Source: Amycolatopsis nivea (GTDB lineage Bacteria; Actinomycetota; Actinomycetes; Mycobacteriales; Pseudonocardiaceae). Taken from it: a stretch of DNA of 64,000 nt. Location of the stretch: assembly GCF_004522235.1 (NCBI RefSeq), contig NZ_SDLT01000011.1:124001-188000 (forward strand), read 5' to 3'. The translations under genes were made by a program, and so were the position numbers. The notes under the pieces are model-generated. The model had not been told where the DNA came from and ran no database searches. It worked only from the letters and a program-made list of their open reading frames with translations. How positions within the stretch are numbered: the first letter of the stretch is position 1; each line of letters starts with the position of its first letter. This document shows, in pieces, positions 17,096-24,853 of this stretch.

Positions 17096-17125
17096 GGCCG
17101 GTTCCGGGAAATTCCGGAACCGGCC
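17096..17125 (-). terminator. Strong hairpin between precursor peptide and P450 genes
   Basis: GGCCGGTTCCGG (17096-17107) and CCGGAACCGGCC (17114-17125) form a perfect 12-bp stem with the 6-base loop GAAATT. No T-run follows on the minus strand, so it is more likely an mRNA-stabilising or partial-attenuation hairpin. That would allow more precursor than enzyme to be made, as in many lantibiotic operons. Confidence 0.7.
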
Positions 17126-17145
17126 GGTACCGTTTAATGGGACCG

Positions 17146-17223
17146 TCAGATCCAGCCGTACCAGGCGTAAGACTTCAGGCTCTTGCTCGGAAGGGCCTTG
17201 CGCACGAGACGAACAAGCTTCAC
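17146..17223 (-). CDS. Atropopeptide-like RiPP precursor peptide (25 aa)
   Basis: A 25-codon gene too short for routine gene finding. GTG 17223 is preceded by GGAGGAATTTCC, an ideal ribosome-binding site at 7-base spacing. Residues 1-18 form a basic leader (MKLVRLVRKALPSKSLKS) and residues 19-25 read YAWYGWI before TGA. The last six residues, AWYGWI, align with the tryptorubin A core AWYIWY: Ala-Trp-Tyr-x-Trp-x. The next gene is a P450, the hallmark of this RiPP class. Gly at core position 4 and Ile at position 6 differ, so the cross-link at the C-terminal Tyr of tryptorubin cannot form here. Family assignment is by motif and context, not by search. Confidence 0.85.
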   Translation of the reverse strand: MKLVRLVRKALPSKSLKSYAWYGWI

Positions 17224-17426
17224 GGAAATTCCTCCGTCTTCTCCTAAACTTCGACCGCACTCGCGGCCGCTGCCGACAGTACGACGAATTTCCGGGAATA
17301 CGCGGCAAGATAACCTGAACGGCCCACTCGGCTGGATGAGTTCGGGAGTTCCCGGTCGTCGGTTCGGGAATTCCGGCCCGAATTCATTGGCGAATCCGAG
17401 GCGGCGTCGGTATCCTTCGCCGCTCG
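17224..17426 (-). promoter_or_regulatory. Upstream region of the RiPP operon with GGAATTCC-type palindromes
   Basis: These 203 bases separate the precursor start from the LysR stop. No gene was found. Several short dyads share a GGGAA/TTCCC theme: TTCCGGGAA (about 17289), TTCGGGAGTTCCCGG (about 17340-17354) and CGGGAATTCCGG (about 17365-17376). They are candidate operator sites; no clear -35/-10 pair was fixed. Confidence 0.4.
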
Positions 17427-18302
17427 CTAAAGCACTGACCGGGCGAACTCGATGAGCACCCGCGCCGCGGGCCCCACCGGCCCGTCGGACCGCCAAGCCA
17501 GCGCCAGCTGCCCGCGCAACTCCGGCCGCAACCGCAGGACGTGCAGTTCCTCGGCGTAGTAGCGAGCCAGCGATTCCGGGACCAGCGCCACGCCGAGGCC
17601 GCGCATCGCGAGCTTGGCCAGCACGTTCGGGTCGCTGGCCTCGATCGTCACCCGCGAACGCAGCCCGGCCGTAGCGAACCCGCGATCCAGCACACCGCGC
17701 ATGCCCGTGCCCTTCGGCAGGCAGATCAGCGACCGTTCGGCCAGCTCCGCCAAGGTGAGCGAGGCACGGTCAGCGAACTCGTCACGCAGCGCGCTGACCG
17801 CGACCAGCTCCTCGTCGAGCACGATCTGAGTGGTCAGCCCAGCGGGCACGCCGTCGGCCAGGCCGATCACCGCGACGTCCAGCCGTCCTTCCCGCAGCGC
17901 GTCGACCATCAGGTCGGAATTCGCTTCGCTGAGCGTGATTTCCACTCCCGGGTAGCGTTCCGCGAACCCGGCCAGGAACTCCGGCAACGCCACGGGCCCG
18001 GCGGAGGTCACCATCCCCATCGCCACCTGGCCGCGCACCAACCCCTCGTGCTCGGCGACCGTCTCGCGTACCGCCGCGACCGCAGCGAGCGCGGCCCGGG
18101 CGTGCGGCAACGCGGCCTCGCCGACGCCGGTAAGCCGTACGGTGCGCCCGGACCGGTCGAACAACGGCTGGCCCAGCTCGCGTTCCAGCCGCCGGATCTG
18201 CGCGCTGACCCCGGGCTGCGCGACATGCATCCGGGCCGCCGCGCGCGTGAAGTTGGCTTCTTCAGCGACCGCGACGAAGTACTCCAGCTGGTGCAGTTCC
18301 AT
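17427..18302 (-). CDS. LysR-family transcriptional regulator
   Basis: A 291-residue LysR regulator: HTH MELHQLEYFVAVAEEANFTR then MHVAQPGVSAQIRRLERELG, followed by the effector-binding domain. ATG 18302 gives the standard M-E-L-H-Q-L-E-Y-F start; an ATG at 18311 would add three residues. It is divergent from the FAD oxidoreductase at 18373 and probably controls it. The 70-bp gap holds two CTAG boxes (18314-18317 and 18327-18330) around a T-N11-A-like core. Its 3' end lies upstream of the RiPP operon, but control of that operon is not implied. Confidence 0.9.
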   Translation of the reverse strand: MELHQLEYFVAVAEEANFTRAAARMHVAQPGVSAQIRRLERELGQPLFDRSGRTVRLTGVGEAALPHARAALAAVAAVRETVAEHEGLVRGQVAMGMVTSAGPVALPEFLAGFAERYPGVEITLSEANSDLMVDALREGRLDVAVIGLADGVPAGLTTQIVLDEELVAVSALRDEFADRASLTLAELAERSLICLPKGTGMRGVLDRGFATAGLRSRVTIEASDPNVLAKLAMRGLGVALVPESLARYYAEELHVLRLRPELRGQLALAWRSDGPVGPAARVLIEFARSVL

Positions 18303-18372
18303 AACCAGCAATTCTAGCTGCCGGAACTAGTATCTCTTGGACTTATCGTCGAACAGCCAGCACGCTTAAGGC

Positions 18373-19515
18373 ATGCAGACGTTCACCGCAGACCAGCCCG
18401 GCTACCGCGAAGAGATCGCCGGGTTCCAGACCGGCATCACCTCTACTCCGCACCTGGTCGTCGCCGCCACCAGCGCCGACGACGTCGCCGCGGCGGTCCG
18501 GCTCGCGGCCGAGCGCGACCTGCCGGTTTCCGTGCAGGCGACCGGCCACGGGCTGCGCGCACCGGCCGAGGGCGTGCTGATCTCGACGCGCCGGATGACC
18601 GGCGTGACCATCGACCCGGACCGCGCCGTGGCACGCGTCGAAGCCGGAACCACCTGGGGCAGCGTCATCACCGCCGCCGCGGAACACGGGCTCGCGCCGT
18701 TGAGTGGTTCGTCGCCGGGCGTCGGCGTGGTCGGCTACACCCTCGGCGGCGGTTTCGGCCTCCTCGGCCGGCACTTCGGCCTCGCCTCGGACCGCGTCCG
18801 CTCCGCCGAGATCGTCCGGCCCGACGGCACGCGCACGACCGGCCCGCTCGACGCCGGGATCGTGACCGCGCTGGAGTTCGAACTCGTCCCGGTGACCACG
18901 CTGTACGGCGGCGGACTGTACTTCGACACCGCCAAGATCCCGGACGTCCTGCGCACCTGGCGCGACTGGACCCGAGACCTGCCGGACACCGTCGGCACCT
19001 CGGTCGCGATGGTGCCCTACCCGGACCTGCCGATGGTGCCGGAACCGTTGCGGGGCAAGCACATCGCGCACGTCCGGGTGGCTTACCTCGGCGCCGACGG
19101 CGATCAGCTCGTCGCTCCCCTGCGCGCACTCGGCCCGCTCCAGGAAACGCTGACCACGATGCCGTTCACCGATTCCGGCAAGATCGCCGCGGAACCGCCG
19201 AATCCGCACTCGTACCTCGGCGACAACCGCGTGCTGCCGGAGCTCCGGGACGACGTGCTGAGCACTGTGCTCGACCACGCCGGCCCGGATGCCCCGGTGC
19301 CGACCGTGCTGATCATCGACCTGCTCGGCGGCGCGTACCAGCGCTCGTCCGCACCGGATTTCACCGCCGATTCGCGCTACACCGTGCGCGCGCTGTCGAT
19401 GGTCGAGCCGGACGCGGCGACCGTGCAGGCCGCGCACGCCAAGCTGTTCGCTCCGCTGGACCCGATGTCGACTGGACGGTTGCGGAGCTTCGTCTACGGA
19501 CAGCCGCTGGGCTGA
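18373..19515 (+). CDS. FAD-binding (PCMH/BBE-like) oxidoreductase
   Basis: A 380-residue flavoprotein of the berberine-bridge/6-hydroxynicotine oxidase type. The FAD-binding half shows VSVQATGHG, with the His that is often covalently linked to FAD, and VGYTLGGGFGLLGRHFGLA. The second cysteinyl attachment site typical of bicovalent members was not seen. The C-terminus ends at FVYGQPLG without the usual NxxxYxN BBE tail, so the protein is about 70 residues shorter than typical members. AAGG precedes the ATG. Divergent LysR control is likely. Substrate unknown. Confidence 0.85.
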   Translation: MQTFTADQPGYREEIAGFQTGITSTPHLVVAATSADDVAAAVRLAAERDLPVSVQATGHGLRAPAEGVLISTRRMTGVTIDPDRAVARVEAGTTWGSVITAAAEHGLAPLSGSSPGVGVVGYTLGGGFGLLGRHFGLASDRVRSAEIVRPDGTRTTGPLDAGIVTALEFELVPVTTLYGGGLYFDTAKIPDVLRTWRDWTRDLPDTVGTSVAMVPYPDLPMVPEPLRGKHIAHVRVAYLGADGDQLVAPLRALGPLQETLTTMPFTDSGKIAAEPPNPHSYLGDNRVLPELRDDVLSTVLDHAGPDAPVPTVLIIDLLGGAYQRSSAPDFTADSRYTVRALSMVEPDAATVQAAHAKLFAPLDPMSTGRLRSFVYGQPLG

Positions 19516-19516
19516 G

Positions 19517-19921
19517 TCAGCGCTCGAGAACGAAGACCGGGATCAGGCGCTCGGTCTTCTTCTCGTACTCCGCGAAGCCCTCCGCGTGCTCGACCATCTT
19601 GGCGTAGAGCCGGTCGCGCTCGGCGCGGTCGGTGACAAGCTTCGCCTTCGCCGGGAACTTGTCGGTGCCGATCTCGACCGTGACGGCCGGGTTCGCGACG
19701 AGGTTGTGGTACCAGTCCGGGTTGGTGTCCGCGCCGCCCTTGGACGCGACGATCACGACCCGCTCGCCGTCGGTGGTGTACACCAGCGGGCTGACCCGCT
19801 GCTTGCCGCTCTTCGCGCCGGTGTGCGTGATCAGCACCATGTTCTTGCCCTCGAACATGCCGCCGACCTTGCCCGCGTTGGCGCGGAACTCGTCGATGAT
19901 CTGCTGGTTCCAGTCCGACAT
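19517..19921 (-). CDS. Ddn-like deazaflavin (F420)-dependent nitroreductase family protein
   Basis: A 134-residue split-barrel protein of the Ddn/F420H2-dependent quinone reductase family. Core motifs are NMVLITHTGAKSGKQRVSPL and VVIVASKGGADTNPDWYHNL, then ANPAVTVEIG. ATG 19921 has AGGGAG upstream. It is divergent from a MarR gene, suggesting induction by a quinone, electrophile or drug. Members reduce menaquinone or nitroaromatics with F420H2; the actual substrate here is not known. Confidence 0.9.
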   Translation of the reverse strand: MSDWNQQIIDEFRANAGKVGGMFEGKNMVLITHTGAKSGKQRVSPLVYTTDGERVVIVASKGGADTNPDWYHNLVANPAVTVEIGTDKFPAKAKLVTDRAERDRLYAKMVEHAEGFAEYEKKTERLIPVFVLER

Positions 19922-19936
19922 CGGAAAACTCCCTGA

Positions 19937-19954
19937 TTGATGATGTAACAACAA
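19937..19954. promoter_or_regulatory. Putative MarR operator
   Basis: The imperfect palindrome TTGATGATGTAACAACAA lies between the divergent Ddn-like and MarR genes, close to the Ddn-like start. Its half sites match at 6 of 8 positions and resemble MarR-type TTGATG boxes. Confidence 0.45.
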
Positions 19955-20007
19955 ACCTAGGATCGCGCGAATCGGGCTGTCAACGCACGCGCAGGTACTG
20001 TCGCCGC

Positions 20008-20466
20008 ATGGCCACCGAATCCGGCCCGACCGTCGAGGACGGGGTCCGCGAACTGCTGCTTCTCATGCCCCGTCTCGTCGGGCGCGCGAAGCGGACGCCG
20101 CCGCCGCCGGAACTCGACGACGTCGCGCTCGCGCCGCGGCATTTGTCCCTGCTGGCCTATCTGTTGTTCGACGGCCCGATGACGGTCAACGAACTCGCCG
20201 CACGGCTCGAAATCGCGCCCACCACAGCGAGTCTGATGATCGGCGACCTGTCCCGGCAAGGCGTGCTGGAGCGCGCCGAGGACCCGGACGACCGGCGGCG
20301 CACCATCGTGAGCATCCACTCGGACAAGCGGCCTGCCGTGGACGCGTGGCTGGCGCGCGGGGCGAAGGCCTGGGAGGCGGCGTTGTCGCCGTTGAGCCCG
20401 GGAGAACGGGCGCTGGTGATCAGCACGTTGCGGGCGTACGAGGAGTACGGCTCACGAGGCGACTAG
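20008..20466 (+). CDS. MarR-family transcriptional regulator
   Basis: A 152-residue MarR regulator. The winged HTH covers MTVNELAARLEIAPTTASLM then LSRQGVLERAEDPDDRRRTI, with the D-D-R-R wing motif. It is divergent from the Ddn-like reductase and probably represses it. Its stop codon overlaps the end of the convergent GNAT gene by 15 bases. No Shine-Dalgarno sequence is obvious, so a leaderless or short-leader mRNA is possible. Confidence 0.9.
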   Translation: MATESGPTVEDGVRELLLLMPRLVGRAKRTPPPPELDDVALAPRHLSLLAYLLFDGPMTVNELAARLEIAPTTASLMIGDLSRQGVLERAEDPDDRRRTIVSIHSDKRPAVDAWLARGAKAWEAALSPLSPGERALVISTLRAYEEYGSRGD

Positions 20467-21123
20467 CCACTGCGCCTGCGGGCCCGCGCATTTCCGCGGC
20501 CAGGCCGCGTCGTGCTGGTACCACCAGGCTTCGCAGGCCCGTCCGTCCGGCAGCATGTACTGCGGTGGCCCCGGGACCCGGCGCAGTCCGGCCCCTTCCA
20601 GCGAACGGCCGCTCGCGACGTTGCCGACCTCCGCGCCCGCGCGCACCCGCGAAAGCCCGAGATGCTCGTGCGCCAGCACCAGACCCGCGGCGAACAGATC
20701 GCGGCCGAAGCCTTGTCCGCGGTACTCCGGCGCGAGATAGCCGCCGGTTTCCGGGCCGCCGTCCTCCCCCGCGTGCACGCTCACGAGACCGGCGCAGCGG
20801 CCCGCCACGAGATCGATCGCGACGACGTCCACCGAATGCGGGTCCGGCGTGGTCCAGTCCGGCCCGGTGCCGGGGACGACGCGCAGCGCCTCGCCGCGCA
20901 TCGGTTCGGCGACCACGGACTCGGCCAGCCAGCCGAGCCAGCGCTGCGCGGCCGGATCGCTGCCGCCCGCGACCGCCGCCGCGTACTCCCACGCGGTCGG
21001 GGTGCGGAAAAGGAACCGGCCGAGCGCGAAGGCGTGTCCACGGCGGTCGCAGGTGCGCTTCGCCATCAGCCGTCCGCGGCGGGTCAGCCGGCTCACCAAA
21101 GGTGCATTGCTCACAAACGCCAT
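20452..21123 (-). CDS. GNAT-family N-acetyltransferase
   Basis: A 223-residue protein with a GNAT fold in its C-terminal part. The acetyl-CoA pyrophosphate loop region reads LAPEYRGQGFGRDLF near residue 150, followed by VRAGAEVGNVASGRSLEGAGLRRV, in blocks VRAGAEVGNVASGRSLEGAG and LRRV. The N-terminal half is less conserved. ATG 21123 (MAFVSNAPLV) was taken; the ribosome-binding site is weak, and the downstream ATG (MAKRTCDRRG) near 21066 is a possible alternative. Substrate unknown. Confidence 0.78.
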   Translation of the reverse strand: MAFVSNAPLVSRLTRRGRLMAKRTCDRRGHAFALGRFLFRTPTAWEYAAAVAGGSDPAAQRWLGWLAESVVAEPMRGEALRVVPGTGPDWTTPDPHSVDVVAIDLVAGRCAGLVSVHAGEDGGPETGGYLAPEYRGQGFGRDLFAAGLVLAHEHLGLSRVRAGAEVGNVASGRSLEGAGLRRVPGPPQYMLPDGRACEAWWYQHDAAWPRKCAGPQAQWLVAS

Positions 21124-21204
21124 CGCGCCGGAAATGCTACCCCGCGCCGGTTGCCCGCCCGTCTGTAGTCGGATTCGCGACGGGCGGCACGGTATGGTGA
21201 GCGG

Positions 21205-22053
21205 GTGACGGCCGTACCGGAAGCAGCCGATGCCGACGGCGGGCGCGCGGCCCAGCCCCGGCACCTCATCGTGTCGGTCTACGGCGTGCATCACCAGGCG
21301 GGCGGCGAATGGCTTTCGGTCGCCTCGCTGATCGATCTGCTCGCCGCGGTCGGGGTCGACGAGCCCGCCGTGCGGTCGTCGATTTCCCGGCTCAAACGGC
21401 GCGGGGTGCTCGAAGCGGTGCGCCGCGACGGAGCCGCCGGGTACGAATTGTCCGGTACCGCACTGGATTTGCTGCGCGAAGGCGACGAGCGGATCTTCCG
21501 CCGGGACCGCGCGAAGCTTGCCGACGGCTGGCTGCTCGCGGTGTTTTCGGTGCCGGAAGCCGAACGGCACAAGCGGCACGTGCTGCGGACGCAGTTGTCG
21601 CGGCTCGGCTTCGGCACCGCGTCCTCGGGCGTCTGGATCGCGCCGGCGCACCTGTACGAGGTCACTGTCGGCACCCTGGAGCGACTTGGGCTCGCCGAGT
21701 ACGCCGACGTGTTCCGCGCCGAACACCTCGCCTTCGGCGACCCGCGCGAGAAGGTGCGCGAGTGGTGGGACCTGGACCAACTGGACGAGCTGTACACGGC
21801 GTTCCTCGAAGAGCACGAACCGGCGCTGCGCCGGTGGCAGCGTCGCCGCACGACGCCCGGCGACGAAGCGTTCGCCGACTACCTGCGCGTGCTCACCGGC
21901 TGGCGGCGGATGCCGTATCTCGACCCGTGTCTGCCCGCCGAATTGCTGCCCGAGGGCTGGTCCGGCATCCGCGCCGCCGAGGTGTTCTTCACGCTGCACG
22001 ACCGGCTCGAGGAGGCCGCGCGCACGCACCTGCGGCAGGTGCTCAGCGGTTGA
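21205..22053 (+). CDS. paaX: PaaX-family transcriptional regulator
   Basis: A 282-residue PaaX-type repressor. An N-terminal winged helix (LIVSVYGVHHQAGGEWLSVA then EPAVRSSISRLKRRGVLEAV) is followed by the PaaX C-terminal domain (SGVWIAPAHLYE, ADVFRAEHLAFGD). PaaX proteins sense aryl-CoA thioesters such as phenylacetyl-CoA. It lies next to the aromatic-CoA monooxygenase/reductase, acyl-CoA dehydrogenase and RidA genes and is their likely regulator. The 3' end overlaps the convergent RidA gene by 11 bases. The symbol denotes the family; the physiological effector may be 2-aminobenzoyl- or salicylyl-CoA. Confidence 0.88.
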   Translation: MTAVPEAADADGGRAAQPRHLIVSVYGVHHQAGGEWLSVASLIDLLAAVGVDEPAVRSSISRLKRRGVLEAVRRDGAAGYELSGTALDLLREGDERIFRRDRAKLADGWLLAVFSVPEAERHKRHVLRTQLSRLGFGTASSGVWIAPAHLYEVTVGTLERLGLAEYADVFRAEHLAFGDPREKVREWWDLDQLDELYTAFLEEHEPALRRWQRRRTTPGDEAFADYLRVLTGWRRMPYLDPCLPAELLPEGWSGIRAAEVFFTLHDRLEEAARTHLRQVLSG

Positions 22054-22435
22054 CCACCGCGTAGCCCTGCACTTCCACCAGCGCCTCGACGTCCCACAGC
22101 CGGTTCACGCCGATGCCAGCCATCGCCGGGTAATCCGCGCCCACCAGCCGCTTCCACACGCGGCCGATCTCGCGCGCGTGCGCCTTGTAATCGTCCATGT
22201 CGACGATGTAGACGGTCAGGCTGCACAGGTCCGCGGGCTCTCCGCCGGCCGCGCGCAACGCGGTGAGCAGATTGCCGAGCGCGCGCTCGAACTGCTCCAC
22301 GACGCCGTCGCCGACGATCCGGTTGTCCGCGTCCAGCGCGGTCTGCCCGGCGAGGAACACGAGCCTGCCCTGCGCCGCCACCGCGTGCGAGAACCCCGAC
22401 GGCTTGCCCAGTTCGGGGGGATTGATCCGCTCCAT
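22043..22435 (-). CDS. RidA-family (YjgF/UK114) protein
   Basis: A 130-residue RidA-like protein, an enamine/imine deaminase fold: GFSHAVAAQGRLVFLAGQTA, then EQFERALGNLLTALRAAGGE and VYIVDMDDY. The canonical C-terminal Arg/Glu active-site motif (VEVQGYAVV) is partly kept. ATG 22435 gives MERINPPELGKP, the usual family start. It is divergent from the monooxygenase/reductase by 66 bp. Such proteins accompany 2-aminobenzoyl-CoA clusters, where the reductase product is an enamine, so hydrolysis of that intermediate is a reasonable guess. Confidence 0.87.
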   Translation of the reverse strand: MERINPPELGKPSGFSHAVAAQGRLVFLAGQTALDADNRIVGDGVVEQFERALGNLLTALRAAGGEPADLCSLTVYIVDMDDYKAHAREIGRVWKRLVGADYPAMAGIGVNRLWDVEALVEVQGYAVVNR

Positions 22436-22456
22436 GCCGGGAGCGTAACCCATCTA

Positions 22457-22502
22457 TCGTCTTCTTGACGACCGTAGGGCAGACGACATACCCTGGCTTG
22501 CG
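22457..22502 (+). promoter_or_regulatory. Probable leaderless promoter with overlapping dyad
   Basis: TTGACG (22465-22470), an 18-bp spacer and TACCCT (22489-22494) would place transcription initiation at or one base before the GTG at 22502, i.e. a leaderless mRNA. TCGTC-TTCTT-GACGA (22457-22471) overlaps the -35 box and could be the PaaX operator. Inferred from sequence only. Confidence 0.45.
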
Positions 22503-24853
22503 TGCGGATTTCAGTAGTCGGCGGCGGGCCAGCGGGCCTCTACTTCGCCGTGCTCGCGAAACAACTCGGCCCGGACCACGAGATCACGGTCTGGGAGCGC
22601 AACGCGCCCGATGACACGTTCGGCTTCGGCGTCGTCTTCTCCGACGAGACGCTCGGCGGCATCGAGCACGCCGACCCGGCCGTGCACGAGGCGATGAGCC
22701 GGGAGTTCGCGCGCTGGGACGACATCGACGTGCACTACCGCGACACCGTGTCGACCTCGGGCGGGCACGGGTTCGCCGCGATGAGCCGCAAGCGGCTGCT
22801 CGCGATCCTGCAGCAGCGGTGTCGCGAAATGGGCATCGATGTCCGATTCCGCACTGTCGCGCCGGATCCCGCCGAACTGGCTGCTTCGTCGGATCTCGTG
22901 GTCGCGGCGGACGGCGTCAACTCCGCGGTGCGCACGGCGTTCGCCGATTCGTTCCGGCCGACCGTCGAGACCCGGCAGTGCCGCTACATCTGGCTCGGCA
23001 CCGACCTCGTGTTCGACGCGTTCAAGTTCTACGTGCTCGAAACCCCGCACGGCATCATGCAGGTTCACGGCTATCCGTACGGCCGCGACGGCAGCACGTT
23101 CATCCTGGAGATGCACGAGGACGTGTGGCAGCGGGCATTCGGGCCGATCGCCGCCACCGGACTCGGTCCTGGCGAAAGCGACGAGAAGTCGATCGAGCTG
23201 ATCCGCGAACTGTGCGGCGACATTTTCGACGGACATCAGTTGCTGGCCAACAACTCCAAGTGGGCCACCTTCGGCACGGTTCGCTGTGATAGCTGGGTCC
23301 ACGACAATGTCGTGCTGCTCGGCGATGCGGCGCACACCGCGCATTTCTCCATCGGATCGGGCACGAAGCTCGCGATGGAGGACGCGCTCGCGCTCGCCGC
23401 TTGTCTGCACGAACAGCCGAGTGTTCCGGAAGCCCTTGCCGCGTATGAAGAAGAGCGACGTCCGGTCGTCGCTTCCACGCAGCGCGCGGCGCAGGCGAGC
23501 CTGGAGTGGTTCGAGAATCTGGCGCAGTACACGCATCAGGAACCGGAGCAGTTCGCGTTCAACCTGCTTACCCGCAGCCGCCGTGTCACGTACGACAACC
23601 TGAAGCTGCGGGACAGGGAATTCGCTGCCTCGCTGGATAAGTGGTTCGCCGATTCGCTCGGCACCTCCGTCGCGCCGCCGATGTTCCAGCCGGTGCGGAT
23701 CGGTGCGCTGGAATTGCCGAACCGGATCGTCGTGTCGCCGATGGACATGTACTCTGCGGTCGACGGCGTGCCCGGCGAATTCCACTTGGTGCACCTGGGA
23801 AGCAAGGCACTCGGCGGGGCCGGGATGGTCATGACCGAGATGATCTGCGTGTCCGCCGAAGGCCGGATCACGCCGGGTTGCCCCGGGCTCTACAACTCCG
23901 AGCAGGAAGCCGCGTGGAAGCGGATCGTCGAGTTCGTGCACCGCGAAACCCCGGCGAAGATCGGATTGCAGCTGGGGCATTCCGGCCGCAAGGGCTCCAC
24001 GAAACTGATGTGGGAAGGCATCGACGACCCGCTGCCGGAGGGCAACTGGGAGGTCTGCGCGCCGTCCGCGCTGCCGTACTCGCCGAACAACCAGACGCCG
24101 CGCGAGCTGTCCGTCGCCGAACTGGGCGAGATCAAGGACCAGTTCGTGTCGGCCGCGGAAGCCGCCGCACGCGCTGGGTTCGATCTGCTGGAACTGCACT
24201 GCGCGCACGGCTATCTGCTGTCGTCTTTCCTTTCCCCGCTCACCAACCAGCGCACCGATTCCTACGGCGGCTCCCCGGAAAACCGGCTGCGCTTCCCGCT
24301 GGAAGTCTTCGACGCGGTCCGCGCCGTATGGCCGGCTGATCGTCCGCTGACCGTCCGGATCTCCGCCACCGACTGGTTCGAGGGCGGCAATGACGCCGAC
24401 GAAGCCGTGGCCATCGCGCAAGCTTTTGCCGAGCATGGTGCGGCCGCCATCGACGTGTCGACCGGCCAGGTGGTCAGCGAGGAGAAGCCGAAGTTCGGCC
24501 GCAGCTACCAAACTCCGTACGCCGACCGGATCCGCAACGAAGTCGGACGCCGCTACGGCACCGCGGTGATCGCCGTGGGCGCGATTTCCTCTTACGACGA
24601 CGTGAACTCGCTCATCCTGGCGGGCCGCGCCGATCTGTGCGCACTCGGCCGCACCCACCTGTTCAATCCACAATGGACCCTGCACGCGGCCGCCGCGCAG
24701 GAGTATCCGGTGGCGTGGCCGAAACAGTGGGCAGCGGGCAAGCGCCCGCCGCAGACCGGCCGCACCGACGGTCCGGAACCACGCCTCGACCTGGTCCGCA
24801 CCGGCGGCCACCAGACCGCCCATGCCCGCTGGCGACCGGAGGACGCCCGATGA
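22502..24853 (+). CDS. Bifunctional flavin monooxygenase / OYE reductase (2-aminobenzoyl-CoA or salicylyl-CoA type)
   Basis: A 783-residue two-domain protein. The N-terminal half is a class A flavin monooxygenase: VVGGGPAGLYFAVLAK, then LLGDAAHTAHFSIGSGTKLA near residue 275. The C-terminal half from about residue 395 is an Old Yellow Enzyme: MFQPVRIGALELPNRIVVSP, QLGHSGRKGSTK and HCAHGYLLSSFLSPLTNQR. This fusion is known from 2-aminobenzoyl-CoA monooxygenase/reductase and from proteins named salicylyl-CoA 5-hydroxylase/oxidoreductase. The adjacent RidA gene favours the amino substrate. The GTG start is probably leaderless, and the stop overlaps the acyl-CoA dehydrogenase start. No aryl-CoA ligase is in this segment. 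Confidence 0.9.
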   Translation: MRISVVGGGPAGLYFAVLAKQLGPDHEITVWERNAPDDTFGFGVVFSDETLGGIEHADPAVHEAMSREFARWDDIDVHYRDTVSTSGGHGFAAMSRKRLLAILQQRCREMGIDVRFRTVAPDPAELAASSDLVVAADGVNSAVRTAFADSFRPTVETRQCRYIWLGTDLVFDAFKFYVLETPHGIMQVHGYPYGRDGSTFILEMHEDVWQRAFGPIAATGLGPGESDEKSIELIRELCGDIFDGHQLLANNSKWATFGTVRCDSWVHDNVVLLGDAAHTAHFSIGSGTKLAMEDALALAACLHEQPSVPEALAAYEEERRPVVASTQRAAQASLEWFENLAQYTHQEPEQFAFNLLTRSRRVTYDNLKLRDREFAASLDKWFADSLGTSVAPPMFQPVRIGALELPNRIVVSPMDMYSAVDGVPGEFHLVHLGSKALGGAGMVMTEMICVSAEGRITPGCPGLYNSEQEAAWKRIVEFVHRETPAKIGLQLGHSGRKGSTKLMWEGIDDPLPEGNWEVCAPSALPYSPNNQTPRELSVAELGEIKDQFVSAAEAAARAGFDLLELHCAHGYLLSSFLSPLTNQRTDSYGGSPENRLRFPLEVFDAVRAVWPADRPLTVRISATDWFEGGNDADEAVAIAQAFAEHGAAAIDVSTGQVVSEEKPKFGRSYQTPYADRIRNEVGRRYGTAVIAVGAISSYDDVNSLILAGRADLCALGRTHLFNPQWTLHAAAAQEYPVAWPKQWAAGKRPPQTGRTDGPEPRLDLVRTGGHQTAHARWRPEDAR

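Noticed and set aside
17427..18302. LysR gene as dedicated regulator of the RiPP operon
   Set aside because: It is divergent from, and close to, the FAD oxidoreductase, the classic LysR target layout; it is only upstream of the RiPP genes on the same strand.
22511..24823. 770-codon minus-strand frame opposite the monooxygenase/reductase
   Set aside because: Its translation is a mirror of the GC-rich coding strand with no family motif; the plus-strand protein has complete FAD and OYE signatures.
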